From: Sugiyamaella lignohabitans
Lineage: Eukaryota > Ascomycota > Dipodascomycetes > Dipodascales > Trichomonascaceae
DNA length: 64,000 nucleotides
Assembly: GCF_001640025.1 (NCBI RefSeq)
Contig: NC_031674.1
Coordinates: forward strand, 3,906,001-3,970,000
Direction: 5' to 3'
The notes beneath the pieces were generated by a model that saw only the letters and a list, made by a program, of their open reading frames with translations, was not told where the DNA came from and ran no database searches. Made by a program: the position numbers and the translations under genes. This document shows, piece by piece, positions 33,472 through 43,330 of this stretch. Within the stretch, counting starts at the first letter, position 1; the number at the start of each line of letters is the position of its first letter.

Positions 33472-33868
33472 CTACTTGCTCCTAGGAATAGATTTTGCTA
33501 ACAGTTCTCGCGTCTCTAGAAGTCTATGGATTTTGTTAATTAAGGACCTGTTGTTGTTGTAAATGGGCACTACTCACTCCTGCTTGAGTCGTCCAGATGA
33601 ATGAACCAAACTTTGAAACGTCTAATAAGTTAATTTACTAGTCAGTACCTGATTTTGTTCAAAGGCATATCGTCGAATGATCCTGATTGTGGGTTTTCAC
33701 TTACATCTTGTGTCGATTTCAGCTTTGCTTCTTGATCACCAAACTCCTCCAAGGATTTCCGAAATGCCTTCGCCGTTAGCTTGATCGCACGCCTCTACTA
33801 CTAATAACACATACATTTTGGGAGCTATAAGGAGCCTGGAATCTTAAGTCCTTATATAAACTACTCAT
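33472..33868 (-). CDS. Candidate four-exon micro-gene, 70-aa helical protein of unknown function
   Basis: Assembled by splice signals, not by a known family. Exons are 33868-33815, 33767-33705, 33621-33578 and 33523-33472. The donors are GTATGT, GTAAGT and GTGAGT, and the acceptors follow GCTAAC, ATTAAC and ATTAAC branch-like sequences. Introns are 47, 83 and 54 bp. All junctions keep one frame (213 nt, stop TAG). The product begins MSSLYKDLRFQAPYSSQN, is charged and helix-prone with Leu/Glu/Lys heptad-like spacing, and ends RELLAKSIPRSK. No single exon exceeds 63 nt, so ORF searches miss it. An alternative 30-bp third intron would keep the same frame with eight extra residues. I do not recognise the family. 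Confidence 0.45.
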
Positions 33869-34066
33869 GTTGTCGGCTAACGGTTGTTACGAGAATGAAC
33901 CCCACAGAAGCCGCATATCATTATTTATATGCTCCACACATTACACACTAAGGCCTTATTGTCAAATAATAATTCTATTAAAACAAACTAGCTACTGGAA
34001 ACTGAAAACAAACCAAGTTTCTCTTAGAGCATTTAGCACTCAATAAATAGATTCATCCTCTAGCCA

Positions 34067-34669
34067 CTAAGATGGAGGAGGGTATTTTTGACTCTGCTCA
34101 CGAACTTTTCTATTGTACAACTCCCTGTCTCGAGAGTATTCTGTAAAGGCCTCGTGCTGGGCAGGTGAACTGAGATTGGGATTGTCTAGTAGTTCTTGAA
34201 TTCCGGTTACAAGCTGTTTCATGGTTAAAGCAGGCCTCCAGTCTTCATCTTCATTCAGTATTGATAAGCAAATGGTCCCAGAAGGATATACATTAGGATG
34301 GTAAAATCCACTATCAAACCGAACTTTGGGAGGCTTGGCTGGGTATTCGTCAGGAAACGATGCCGTAAGCGTGTAATGGCCACCTTCCCATAAAGTTCCA
34401 TCTTTGCCAGGAATGGTCAGGGTCCAGTTTTTCAAGTCCAATCCACCGTCCTTTAGTTTAACAGGCTTGGCAGCAAACCCAAATGGGTGGTCCTTGCGCC
34501 ATTGTTTTCTATTCTGTTAATAATGTTCTGCGCTATGACAGATATACCACCGTACTCTCCGTTGAGAAGTATTATCCAGATTACCGATTACCTCATATGA
34601 ACATTCCCTGCAACAAAACCAATACACTTACCTTTCCTCTTGTAGACGATTTAGACAGAGTGATGACAT
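34067..34669 (-). CDS. UBC9: SUMO-conjugating enzyme E2 Ubc9
   Basis: Transfers SUMO (Smt3) from the Aos1-Uba2 E1 to substrates in the nucleus. Exon 1 is 34669-34632 (38 nt), the intron 34631-34509 (donor GTAAGT, acceptor in AATAG), and exon 2 34508-34067, giving 159 aa. The joined N-terminus [20 protein letters not shown] matches Ubc9 closely. The catalytic cysteine is C93 in [14 protein letters not shown], at the same residue number as in S. cerevisiae, and HPN lies at 83-85. An upstream ATG in a different frame stops after a few codons. Exon 2 alone would appear to start at a leucine TTG. Confidence 0.96.
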
Positions 34670-34754
34670 CTTATGCTAACAGAATCCCGATTGACATGAA
34701 AGTGTAGTGTTTTCACTAAAGTAGAACTTTCCAGTCTATGTATTCTAAACTACA

Positions 34755-34765
34755 GGGTTAGGGTA
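34755..34765. promoter_or_regulatory. GGGTTAGGGTA motif upstream of UBC9
   Basis: A telomere-repeat-like motif about 86 bp upstream of the UBC9 start and downstream of the PEX19 stop. It may be a Tbf1/Tay1-type promoter site; inferred. Confidence 0.4.
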
Positions 34766-34845
34766 GCACCACATATCGGCTCAGGGGTATGTTCATTAGC
34801 TATATATATGTATTAGAACAATATATATAATTAATTATAAACAAT

Positions 34846-35886
34846 CTATTGAACAGGACAACCTTCCTCAGCAGATAGACCACCATCTGGAGCATTCATA
34901 TCAAGACCCGGTATGCTACCCGAAGCAAGATCACCCATCAATTCTGGAGGAGGAGCACCAGACTTTTGCATTTCCTCCATTCTCTGCCCAATATATGTTT
35001 TACATGCATCGTCATCATCACTGTATTTGGGATCCTCAAATTTGTTGACTATTTCACTAACAATTCTCTGTTGATTAAGATACCTCGTTTTCTCCTCTCC
35101 AGTGATCGTTGATCCATGCTCTTCTAGCCAAGCAGGAAATTTGTCGTGCATCTCCTTCATGGGTTCATAGAGAATGGCTTTAGAAGACAATTCCTTTAGC
35201 ATCTCACCCAAAAGCCCGTCAAGATCTGATCCAGATGAGCCAGCTGCTCCTTCTAATTCCTTAAGCATACTCATCAAAAAATCTTCTTCGGACGAACTCT
35301 GAGCTTTTTGGTCCATCTCAGTTCGAGATTCTTTCAATCGTTCCATTGTTTGTGCAATAGTATCCTGAAACTGAGGAGCAGTGTTTGTGTCAGCTGCGGC
35401 CTTGTTTGTAGTGGAAGATGCTGAAGTAGTCCCACCAGTGGAGCCCATTAATCCCTGAATAAGTGCTTCAAATTGTTGTTGGGCTTCTTTTGAATCTTTG
35501 AGTTCACCTAATAAGTGGTCCATACCTTGCTGGAGCTGGTTGGCGAATTGGTCATCAAGTTCGGGGACTGAAGGGTCATTCTCTGGGACTGTCTTAGAAG
35601 AGGTTGCTTCCTTTTTAGGCACTGCCGGTGCAGTAGTCGAACTTTTGGCAGTAGGGATAGAATTAACTTCTTCAGAACCATTTGCTGTGCTTGTCTTTGA
35701 TTTGGCTGAACTGTTGGAGTTCTCAATGGTATCATCAGTTGTTACCTCCTGTTCTGATGTATTAGAACCAGTTCTCGTTGCCGCATCCTTTAAATCGGCT
35801 CCTGGTGGCTTGCTTAGAACCTGAGCAGCAAAATCATCTAGTAGATCATCAAGATCATCCAAATCATCTTCTTCATGTCGAGACAT
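34846..35886 (-). CDS. PEX19: Peroxisomal membrane-protein receptor Pex19
   Basis: Cytosolic chaperone and import receptor for peroxisomal membrane proteins; docks on Pex3. 346 aa. The acidic N-terminal Pex3-binding helix region (DDLDDLDDLLDDFAAQVL) is followed by a low-complexity Ser/Thr linker (about 30-115) and a helical mPTS-binding domain (about 115-310). The protein ends in CPVQ, a CAAX box predicted to be farnesylated as in other Pex19 proteins. Intronless, ATG at 35886. Confidence 0.95.
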   Translation of the reverse strand: MSRHEEDDLDDLDDLLDDFAAQVLSKPPGADLKDAATRTGSNTSEQEVTTDDTIENSNSSAKSKTSTANGSEEVNSIPTAKSSTTAPAVPKKEATSSKTVPENDPSVPELDDQFANQLQQGMDHLLGELKDSKEAQQQFEALIQGLMGSTGGTTSASSTTNKAAADTNTAPQFQDTIAQTMERLKESRTEMDQKAQSSSEEDFLMSMLKELEGAAGSSGSDLDGLLGEMLKELSSKAILYEPMKEMHDKFPAWLEEHGSTITGEEKTRYLNQQRIVSEIVNKFEDPKYSDDDDACKTYIGQRMEEMQKSGAPPPELMGDLASGSIPGLDMNAPDGGLSAEEGCPVQ

Positions 35887-36159
35887 TGTATGTATATATG
35901 AGAGGACAGAAGATATTAATTGCTTCTCGGATCATTCAAAGTTCAAAAACGACCCCCGCATTGCCTCCACGCGCATTGGTGAACGTTAAGCGCCGCGCAG
36001 CCTCGGCAAAATATTGAGCCCGAACCCAGAATTCAGTCTCCTACTAGCGAAGCAGTCAAATTGCAATACTTTGATAACTGCAAAATAGCAGTTAAATCAA
36101 TTAGAATAAATAATTTATAATAAATAAGAGAAGTGACCATATCTTCAGTGGTAGTTATA

Positions 36160-37300
36160 TCATGCCTCGAAAGAAAGATAATCACCGTCAAACTCAGTAA
36201 CGATTTTCCTAATATCCTCCTCGTTCACTTTTAGCCAATTTGCTAACCGAGCCCGACAATCACCGGCAAGCTTTTTCTGGCGAAGAGTCAGATGATAATT
36301 TGTCTCTCTTGACATAAGATTTTGAACACCTGGATTTTCTGGACCAACAAAAGATATCCTCCCATTATCGGTGAGAATCGCATCTACAGCGCCGCCATAG
36401 TATTTCAATTGCACCTGTTCCATCAGAATGTAACTTCCTTTCGGTAATTGACTTGGGACCAGGCATGTAACAACGTGCAAAAACTCTTCTACTACTTTGG
36501 TTTCATCATGTAGAGGAAGTGTATAATCAGTGATCTGAATTTTATGCCTGCCGCCAGTTTCGATTTTGCTTTGTAGAACTTTCACAAGAATATTTACGAT
36601 TATACTCTTTTCGATTTGTTGTTTCGTAACTTCACTTAATAAGACATATTGAGTTTCTTTAGCAATATACCTATGGTGAGAATTAGAGTCTAGTTGGTCA
36701 TGTAATAGTTCATTCTGTGTGTGTGTAGTAATGGAAGACTTCGTATGAATTACGCCTTTCGCCTGCTTCTCACTGGTCTGTTGTAACGTTGATGTTTGGA
36801 GCTTTTGGGGTAATGGTTGGTTTGATATTATAACTTCCGGTAAATCGTTCAGCAATTCACCCGACTTTAATCTTTTGTAGTCTTGGACCTGCTTATCATC
36901 CAACTGTGCTCTGGGACATCCAAATATATGTCTCTTCCCCTCTACAGTTTGACGTAATATAATCGAATTCTTCGTAGCATTCAACTTTTTTACATTTGCT
37001 AAAGTGGTCTTAACGTTAGTTCGACAGTGCTAGTGTGAACTTCTATGATGAGACCATTGATCTACCCACCTTAAAACAAAATCTGTAAAGTACCACAGAG
37101 TCTCCCAATTCTAATGAAATATTAGGAATATATCTATGGAAGACGTTGACTTCAAATCTGTTCCCTAGAGCGTCTGATATCTCAACCACACAATTGTCTT
37201 TCAGACGACGTGCAAAACCAGGAATTCTGATTACCTTGCCAAGAACATCCACGGGCGTTACAATCTGGCGACTGAAATCAAACGCACTGAAATCGGTCAT
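36160..37300 (-). CDS. Pot1-like telomere end-binding protein candidate (two OB folds)
   Basis: Exon 1 is 37300-37070, intron 37069-37009 (61 bp, donor GTGGGT, ACTAAC followed closely by AAG), and exon 2 37008-36160, for 359 aa. The first OB fold (about 12-90) has the Telo_bind pattern VDVLGKVIRIPGF, then VVEISDALGNRFEVNVF, then LELGDSVVLYRFCF. The second (about 225-320) contains HKIQITDYTLPLHDE and GSYILMEQVQLKYYGGAVDA, resembling the ITDYT strand of fission-yeast Pot1's second OB fold. A short C-terminal basic segment follows. No Tpp1-binding C-terminus is present. Identification is by pattern only. Other ssDNA-binding OB proteins (Cdc13/Stn1-type) are possible. The TTG-led extension to 37318 is ignored. 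Confidence 0.55.
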
Positions 37301-37651
37301 GACATGAAGGCACACCAAGTTATTAAATTGTTCCGTGAAGCTCCCTGGCTTTGCAAACCCTCTCCCTGCCAGACAGCTTTGGCTTTACACTCCCCGCGTT
37401 TTGTGGCCTAACCCTTATCGGTCATCGGATAAGTAGACAGCTTATCTCGACGATCATATTTTGCCAACCTATATGAATATTCCACTTCTAGTTTGATATA
37501 TTTCGAATACTTTATTTTGACTTAGCGGTCACCTAGAAAGCAAATGAAATGTCCACTGCGACTAAATAAGTAAAAATAGAATTAATGAATTATTATGCGA
37601 GTTAGTCTATCCCTATAAATATAAATATAAATGTGATATCAGAAGATCTAT
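37301..37651. other. Intergenic region upstream of the Pot1-like gene
   Basis: 351 bp between the Pot1-like start and the antiporter stop. It holds CTAACCCTTA at 37408-37417, one base off the TTAGGGTT motif. Nothing else seen. Confidence 0.45.
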
Positions 37652-39385
37652 TTACTTCGTTCTGGTAAGCTTTGCTCTGATAGAGGCACCAAAGTAGTAA
37701 AAGCCGTAAGGTATAAATACCATAGCAACACCTATGAAAGCCAATAACCAACTGGCCCATTGAAGGCCCAATCTGTGGTACATTTGGACAGTGAACAAAG
37801 GGAAAGCAGCACCACCACCTGATCTCAAGAAAACCTTCGCAGCCAAGGCCGAGGCAGCGTATTTTTGATAAGAGTCGATAATGTAATTGTTCACCGAGTA
37901 GTAGCAGAGAACCATACCAAAACCAAAGGCAATACCGGATGAAGCAGGACCCACCCAAATTATGTGTTTGAAAGAGGTTGCACCGAGGATAAACAATGAA
38001 ATTGGTACTAATGGCGAACCTATCATGGCTCCTAAAAGTCTATCTTCGGGTGTAGGATCTCTCTTTTTACAAAGAGCTTGGTACTTCTTTTCGCAAAAAG
38101 GTGTGAAAACAATAGCTATGCCACTACCAATGAGAATGGGGATAAACATAAGACCAACAATTGCATCGTTGTAACCGTAAAGGGTCTGGAAAATGACTGG
38201 ATAAGCAAAGAAAAAGGCGTACAGCATTGCATAGATAAGAACAACGTACATGCACATCAAATCCAAAACTGGTTCGGTAGCAATCATTCTGACGGGTCTA
38301 ATCAAACAAGTGTTAATGATTTCATAGAGCGACATTTCAACCTGTTCTTGTTCAGTAATGATAAGAGGGTTACCTGTTTCTTTTCTAAGGCGCTTGGCAC
38401 GTCTCTTTAAAATGACGGGGGCATAGGTCTCAGGAATTGAAATAATCAGAAGCATCACAACCCCAGCAAAAGCCATGTTCACCCAGAAAAACAAATCCAG
38501 TCTATGGGTCGAGACATTAATAAACCCATTTACAATCGGACCAAATACAGGACCACTATATGGACCAAATGAGAACAGAGCAATACCCATTCCTCGTTGC
38601 TCTTTAGACCAGATATCAGCGATTGTACCACCTGCTAAGGACAGGGCTGAACTAGCGAATACACCGCAAAGAAAGCGACATACGAGTAGAGCACCAATGT
38701 TTGGAGCAAGTGCACAGGGGATATTGAAGATGGTATAAAGACCCAAGGAAATAGCGTACACTGGACGCCTTCCTATTATTTCACTCAAAGGGCTCCACAG
38801 TAACGGACCAACAGCGAACCCAAGAACCATAATAGAACATGTCAGATTAGCAACTTCTAAGGACACATTGTATTTTTCGCTAATTAATCCCAGACCACCA
38901 GTTACAATTGAAGATCCATAAGCCACACATACAACTAGTAGAGCTGCCAATCCAGTGACCATCCATCTATAGGCATTTGACCAATTCTGAGGGTTCTCAG
39001 GATCATCGATCTTGAAAGTGACGAATTCGAAATCGGGTTTGCTAGCAATCTTCTCAATGTCTTCACTTCTGGGTCTAACACCAGCCCGAGAACGTACTTG
39101 TTCCAAAGTTTGTGCCGGTACAAGACCAGTTTGGGTTTCCAAAGTGTACTCTTCAGGGAATTCGGGTCCTGACCGAGGGCGGAATGCAGGATAGTTGGCG
39201 TCAGGTGTTGGTGTCTCTTCAGATACTCCGAGATTCTGAAGAGATTGGGTCGTTTCTACTCTCGATAGTGGTTCTTGGTCTTCTCTTTCGTCATAGATGG
39301 CAGTGGGAATACGTTCAATTGGTTCTGTCAAAGATACAGGTGATGGAGTCTCTGCAGGAGAGGCGGGAGTTTGTGCGTCTGTCAT
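37652..39385 (-). CDS. MFS drug:H+ antiporter, DHA1 family
   Basis: 577-aa plasma-membrane-type exporter. A charged cytosolic N-terminus of about 130 residues precedes 12 hydrophobic segments. The MFS signature between TM2 and TM3 is PLSEIIGRRPVYAISL, the TM4 region has GVFASSALSLAGGTIADIW, and TM5 carries the antiporter motif C-like GPYSGPVFGPIVNG. A central loop (KRRAKRLRKETGNP) separates two six-helix halves. Most similar in feel to the Flr1/Tpo/Mdr1 multidrug and polyamine branch. The substrate cannot be assigned. It has an unusually long upstream region (about 1.28 kb), as is common for regulated drug pumps. Confidence 0.88.
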   Translation of the reverse strand: MTDAQTPASPAETPSPVSLTEPIERIPTAIYDEREDQEPLSRVETTQSLQNLGVSEETPTPDANYPAFRPRSGPEFPEEYTLETQTGLVPAQTLEQVRSRAGVRPRSEDIEKIASKPDFEFVTFKIDDPENPQNWSNAYRWMVTGLAALLVVCVAYGSSIVTGGLGLISEKYNVSLEVANLTCSIMVLGFAVGPLLWSPLSEIIGRRPVYAISLGLYTIFNIPCALAPNIGALLVCRFLCGVFASSALSLAGGTIADIWSKEQRGMGIALFSFGPYSGPVFGPIVNGFINVSTHRLDLFFWVNMAFAGVVMLLIISIPETYAPVILKRRAKRLRKETGNPLIITEQEQVEMSLYEIINTCLIRPVRMIATEPVLDLMCMYVVLIYAMLYAFFFAYPVIFQTLYGYNDAIVGLMFIPILIGSGIAIVFTPFCEKKYQALCKKRDPTPEDRLLGAMIGSPLVPISLFILGATSFKHIIWVGPASSGIAFGFGMVLCYYSVNNYIIDSYQKYAASALAAKVFLRSGGGAAFPLFTVQMYHRLGLQWASWLLAFIGVAMVFIPYGFYYFGASIRAKLTRTK

Positions 39386-40670
39386 TTTAAGCTTTGTGGA
39401 ATCTATAAATGAGGATGTGATGTTGACAAGCTAATATAAATAGGAAGTCCTAACATGGCGTTTCAGTAAGTATTTATATTCATTTTTTGCTAGACCATAT
39501 TAATCCATGGAACTCCAACTCCATATCCACGATTAGCTCGAACCTGGAATCAACTTGCCGTCACAGCCGGATACGGCAAGTCAATGATAATGGCTATATT
39601 TGGATATGATTTTCATATCTGACATGTCGATCTACACCTCTGACATGCTTATCTTGCATGGCATATCTATCGAATAACAGTAATACAATAGGCAACAGGC
39701 TAGAAATAGCAAATTGCCACTAGATATTATGGTCAATGACATTAATATTATATGGTCTTGAAAAGATTGAAGAGTGTCTGTTGGTTCTAGCATCTGAATT
39801 AGAAGGGTCTGATGTTCATGTTTGACGCGGCTGCAGACGGATCGGTCGGCAGTCTAAACAGATTAGGAATTGATAAACATAAGTTTAATCCGTGCCTGGA
39901 TGGTTTGTTTGCCCCTTCATTAAACACAATTCGCATTAACACGACTCAGTTATTGATTCCCTTCTCTCATTTTTATCGATTCTATTTAGCTTGGCAAATT
40001 GTGGACTCAGTACATCACTCTTCGCTAGGCATTCGAGGTTGGGAATATGTGCACTATAGTAAAACTCATAGTAGCCGAAGACACGGTTTCTCCTGACCGG
40101 TATAATCAGTCAGGTTTACATAGAAATAATTGCGAGCTATGACTCCTTACACTACATCCTCGGGTCGTACATGCAGGGTGCAGAGGTGCCGGAAGTTTCA
40201 GTACGCCGCACAGAAGGTTAGAACGGAAGTGCTGATGCTACCAGCCTAGACATTCATTTCCTTCCATTTTGATGTATATTTGAATTAACCATTCATTTGT
40301 AATAACTTAATAGGAAATGTACCTGAATGTCATAAATATGTTTTTCCGCCGCGGATTTCAGAAGCATGAACAGTTTGCTTTGTGCAGACAAGATGCGAAC
40401 CAATATGCCTAGACCCATGTCGCCAAGTGTTAGCCGGTACACTACTCAAATAGTTCCAGAACTGAACCCCGATTAAGCATGTTCCTGGATAACTAAAATG
40501 CTCCTAGTTACCTATAACTAGTAGCCCAGATAAGAATATCGTTTAAAACGATCAGCATCTAATAACGGGGTGAGCAAAATGTTTGATTTATAGCCAGTAT
40601 TTTGCGCCTCCCAGTTCACAGACATTTATTGTCTACACACACTTCACTTTACCTTCATCTACAATTCGAA
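39386..40670. other. Long divergent promoter region (antiporter / ISD11)
   Basis: 1285 bp. A 94-codon ATG ORF (39812-40096, +) matches nothing I know and is probably chance. CCGCCGCGGAT at about 40349-40359 contains the CCGCGGA core of a Pdr1/Pdr3-type element, about 970 bp from the antiporter start. No RNA gene seen. Confidence 0.45.
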
Positions 40671-40931
40671 ATGACGTCGGAAGCGCTAACTCTGTACCGT
40701 GATCTCCTTCGCTACAGCACAAGATTTGCAGCTTATAATTTCAGGCAGTATGCTATCCGCCGAGTACGAGACTCATTCATCGCAAATCGCAGCATATCTG
40801 ACCGAGATTCAATCAAACAAGCTATTTCCAAGGGCAAACAAGAACTGGAAGCTTTGAAACGACAATCTATTATCAGTAATATGTACAAGGCTGATAAGCT
40901 GGTTGTTGAAGAAAACAGAAGTCACAATTAA
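40671..40931 (+). CDS. ISD11: LYR-motif protein Isd11 (LYRM4), cysteine-desulfurase partner
   Basis: Stabilises the Nfs1 cysteine desulfurase with acyl carrier protein in mitochondrial Fe-S cluster synthesis. 86 aa from the ATG at 40671 (context CGAAATGACG). The open frame reaches back to 40602, but the extra residues are unrelated to the family. LYR is in ALTLYRDLLRY (residues 8-10). NFRQYAIRRVRDSF and LKRQSIISNMYKADKLVVE match Isd11 closely, including the C-terminal RQS-IS-MY-DKLVVE pattern. It converges on MRPS5 (262 bp). Confidence 0.94.
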   Translation: MTSEALTLYRDLLRYSTRFAAYNFRQYAIRRVRDSFIANRSISDRDSIKQAISKGKQELEALKRQSIISNMYKADKLVVEENRSHN

Positions 40932-41193
40932 CGGTCCCTTGCTCGATACTCTGATCGTATGTAGTGACGGCCCTACAAGATACGGCCTTAGTCCCAGTCT
41001 TCACAGCCTTCAAAAGGCCACATTCGCCATCAAACCAGAACTCACTTGGACTGCTCTTGCTATACTCTATGACCTGACTATTTATTGTGTATGTGACTCA
41101 TCAGTGTGTTTAAGCCCTACGCTTACACACATGTATATACAAAATTCAATTTATTTTGACTATTTACAGATGCATTATCAAGCAGTACTTGAT

Positions 41194-42177
41194 CTAAAAA
41201 TTATAATATGTGTTTGTAACGTCGACAATCTTTTTACCTCTAGAGGCTGCAATCTCATCAATTGAAACCTGCTTCTCAGAAAGAGCCTCAACAGCAGCCT
41301 TCGCAACGTTCATGGGGTTTCTCGATCTGTATACATTACCCACGAGATCTTTAATACCAGCAGCCTTGCAAATCTCATAAATAATGTGATTAACGCGGAG
41401 ACCTGAACCAGGGGTAGAAGCTCTCAAGTTGAGAACCACAGCACCAGATTTATGATCGATGTTACCAAAGATAGTTCTATCTTCAAACCTGGGAATATGG
41501 CGAAGATTTTTTATAGCATTCCAGTGAGCTCTAGCAATGGCTAGTGATGGTTGGCTCGAATCACGACCTTCACCAAGACCCACTAGTCCATCTCTGTTTC
41601 CAACAACAGCCAACGCATAGAAACTCGGTTGTTTTCCTTTTCTGGTCATATTAACAACCCGTTTTCGAATCAATGGTTTTGCTGTGAGGGTTTTCAAAAA
41701 CTCAACCGATAGACCAGTTAATTGTTCCAATTTAGACAAGTTGATGTTCGAGGCTGACTTCGAGCTGTATTCATCAGGAATAAGTGCGACACCAGGGGGG
41801 AGTCTTTGAGGAATAGGTTGCCATGGTTTGCTTTTATCCAGCCATTCGTGCTTAGGAAAGTCGTATAAAGGATGATATTTAGCATAATCATCGGTATATA
41901 TAGGGCCAAACTCAGTGGTTTGATTGGGCTTTCTGTCGGCCCATTGTTCAGGGGAAATCGATGCTTCCGCGGCCAAAATCGACTTAATTAATGAAGGAGG
42001 ATAATATTGTTTTAATTTTTTCACGTGTTCGTCACGCTCTTTCTTTGTGTTTGAAGATGACACTGATGAGTTGAACCGTTTAGATGCTAACAACTTGAGT
42101 GACGAAGTATACAGCGAGGCATTAATACTTTTCGTCGTATTTAACATCAGACCACTCCGCCTCAGAATGAGAACCAT
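41194..42177 (-). CDS. MRPS5: Mitochondrial small-subunit ribosomal protein uS5m (Mrps5)
   Basis: Component of the 37S mitoribosomal subunit. 327 aa with a hydrophobic/basic presequence (MVLILRRSGLMLNTTKSINA). The S5 dsRBD-like N-terminal domain (about 155-225) includes RKRVVNMTRKGKQPSFYALA and GNRDGLVGLGEG. The C-terminal ribosomal-S5 fold (about 235-310) includes GAVVLNLRASTPGSGLRVN and AGIKDLVGNVYRSRNPMNV. Divergent from RPA34. Confidence 0.95.
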   Translation of the reverse strand: MVLILRRSGLMLNTTKSINASLYTSSLKLLASKRFNSSVSSSNTKKERDEHVKKLKQYYPPSLIKSILAAEASISPEQWADRKPNQTTEFGPIYTDDYAKYHPLYDFPKHEWLDKSKPWQPIPQRLPPGVALIPDEYSSKSASNINLSKLEQLTGLSVEFLKTLTAKPLIRKRVVNMTRKGKQPSFYALAVVGNRDGLVGLGEGRDSSQPSLAIARAHWNAIKNLRHIPRFEDRTIFGNIDHKSGAVVLNLRASTPGSGLRVNHIIYEICKAAGIKDLVGNVYRSRNPMNVAKAAVEALSEKQVSIDEIAASRGKKIVDVTNTYYNF

Positions 42178-42460
42178 TTCGTCTGTAACTCTTTGTGTTC
42201 ACAGTAAATACCCTTGCGAACGAAAAAAATCGATGTCAATACTCCCTTGGCATCCACTACCACCATATAGATGTATGTATGTAGGGCGGTGAAAATTTGG
42301 GATCGCCGGGTAACTGGCTGTATTTCAATTTATAGCTCAGATCTGTTCGATAAGGTCTTCGTTGCATGGTGGGGCTATAAATTTTTTATGTAGAGCTGCA
42401 GTCCAGCAACAAGATTTAATTAATAGTTCACTATCACCACAATTTATTTAACATTATAGG

Positions 42461-43200
42461 ATGTCATCTAAGCTTTATAAGTCTGATGATAGGATAAACG
42501 ATTCAGATAGCGATAGTGATGGATCTGATATGTAAGTCTTTACTTAGGAATGCATGAGTTTTAGCTTCAATTTGACTACATGGTATGGAATATGTTCTAA
42601 CATAACAGCGAATTTGTGGCACCAGCTGGATACAAAAAAGTTTCATCACTTAGCAAGCACATTCCTTCTCTCAAAGATAAACAAGTTTGGCTACTACAAA
42701 TTCCCCCAAATATTGATTTGACATCCATCAAGAAACTTCCTGTAGTGTTCGATAACAACTCTGAACCAACATTCACGATTAATGATTCACTATACTCTGT
42801 TTCTCTTGAAGAAGACAATCCATCTTCACGAATCAGATTGTTAGTACCTAATGGTGAAGGTAAAGAACTTAAAGTGTCATCAAAGAGCATCTCCAAATAC
42901 TATAAAATCACCGAGCAAGTGAATATCCCTAATGTTGATATCAAGAAAGTAAAGGTTCCAAAACCTGTTGTTCAACAAAAGACTGGCCTTTACATGAGAC
43001 ACTTTCCAACTGGCTACGGCCCAAGTCAATTTGAAGAAAGCAAAGTGAATAATCTTTCTCATGAGCATAGTGTGAAGAAAGCTACTTCTATCAAGCCTAA
43101 AAGTCCTGTAAAAGAGAAGAAGGAAAAGAAGCATAAGCATCATGGTGGTGAAGAAGTAGATGGTCCTAAGAAGAAAAAGAGAAAGAGCTCTACCAAGTGA
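42461..43200 (+). CDS. RPA34: RNA polymerase I subunit Rpa34
   Basis: Subunit of the Rpa49/Rpa34 TFIIF-like subcomplex of Pol I. Exon 1 is 42461-42531 (71 nt, acidic MSSKLYKSDDRINDSDSDSD), the intron 42532-42608 (77 bp, GTAAGT, CTAAC, CAG), and exon 2 42609-43200, giving 220 aa. The conserved EF-x-x-P-x-G-[YF]-KK block sits right at the splice junction, followed by KQVWLLQIPPNID, a beta-rich dimerisation module (about 25-150), and VPKPVVQQKTGLYMRHFPTG. The C-terminal tail is Lys-rich (KKKKRKSSTK) with likely nucleolar-targeting function. It converges on the TANGO2-like gene (130 bp). Confidence 0.93.
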
Positions 43201-43330
43201 ATTCTGTAATTTTTTTTATTATTGATGTGTTTACACTATATGTACATATAAAACGACCACCCCCGTGCTCTAGATCTAAATAATCTTAACAGAGGAGAGT
43301 ATAGCATTTTACAGACCATCTTTTATTTTT

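Noticed and set aside
39812..40096. 94-codon ATG ORF upstream of ISD11
   Set aside because: No domain, signal peptide or similarity recognised; expected by chance in 1.3 kb of intergenic DNA.
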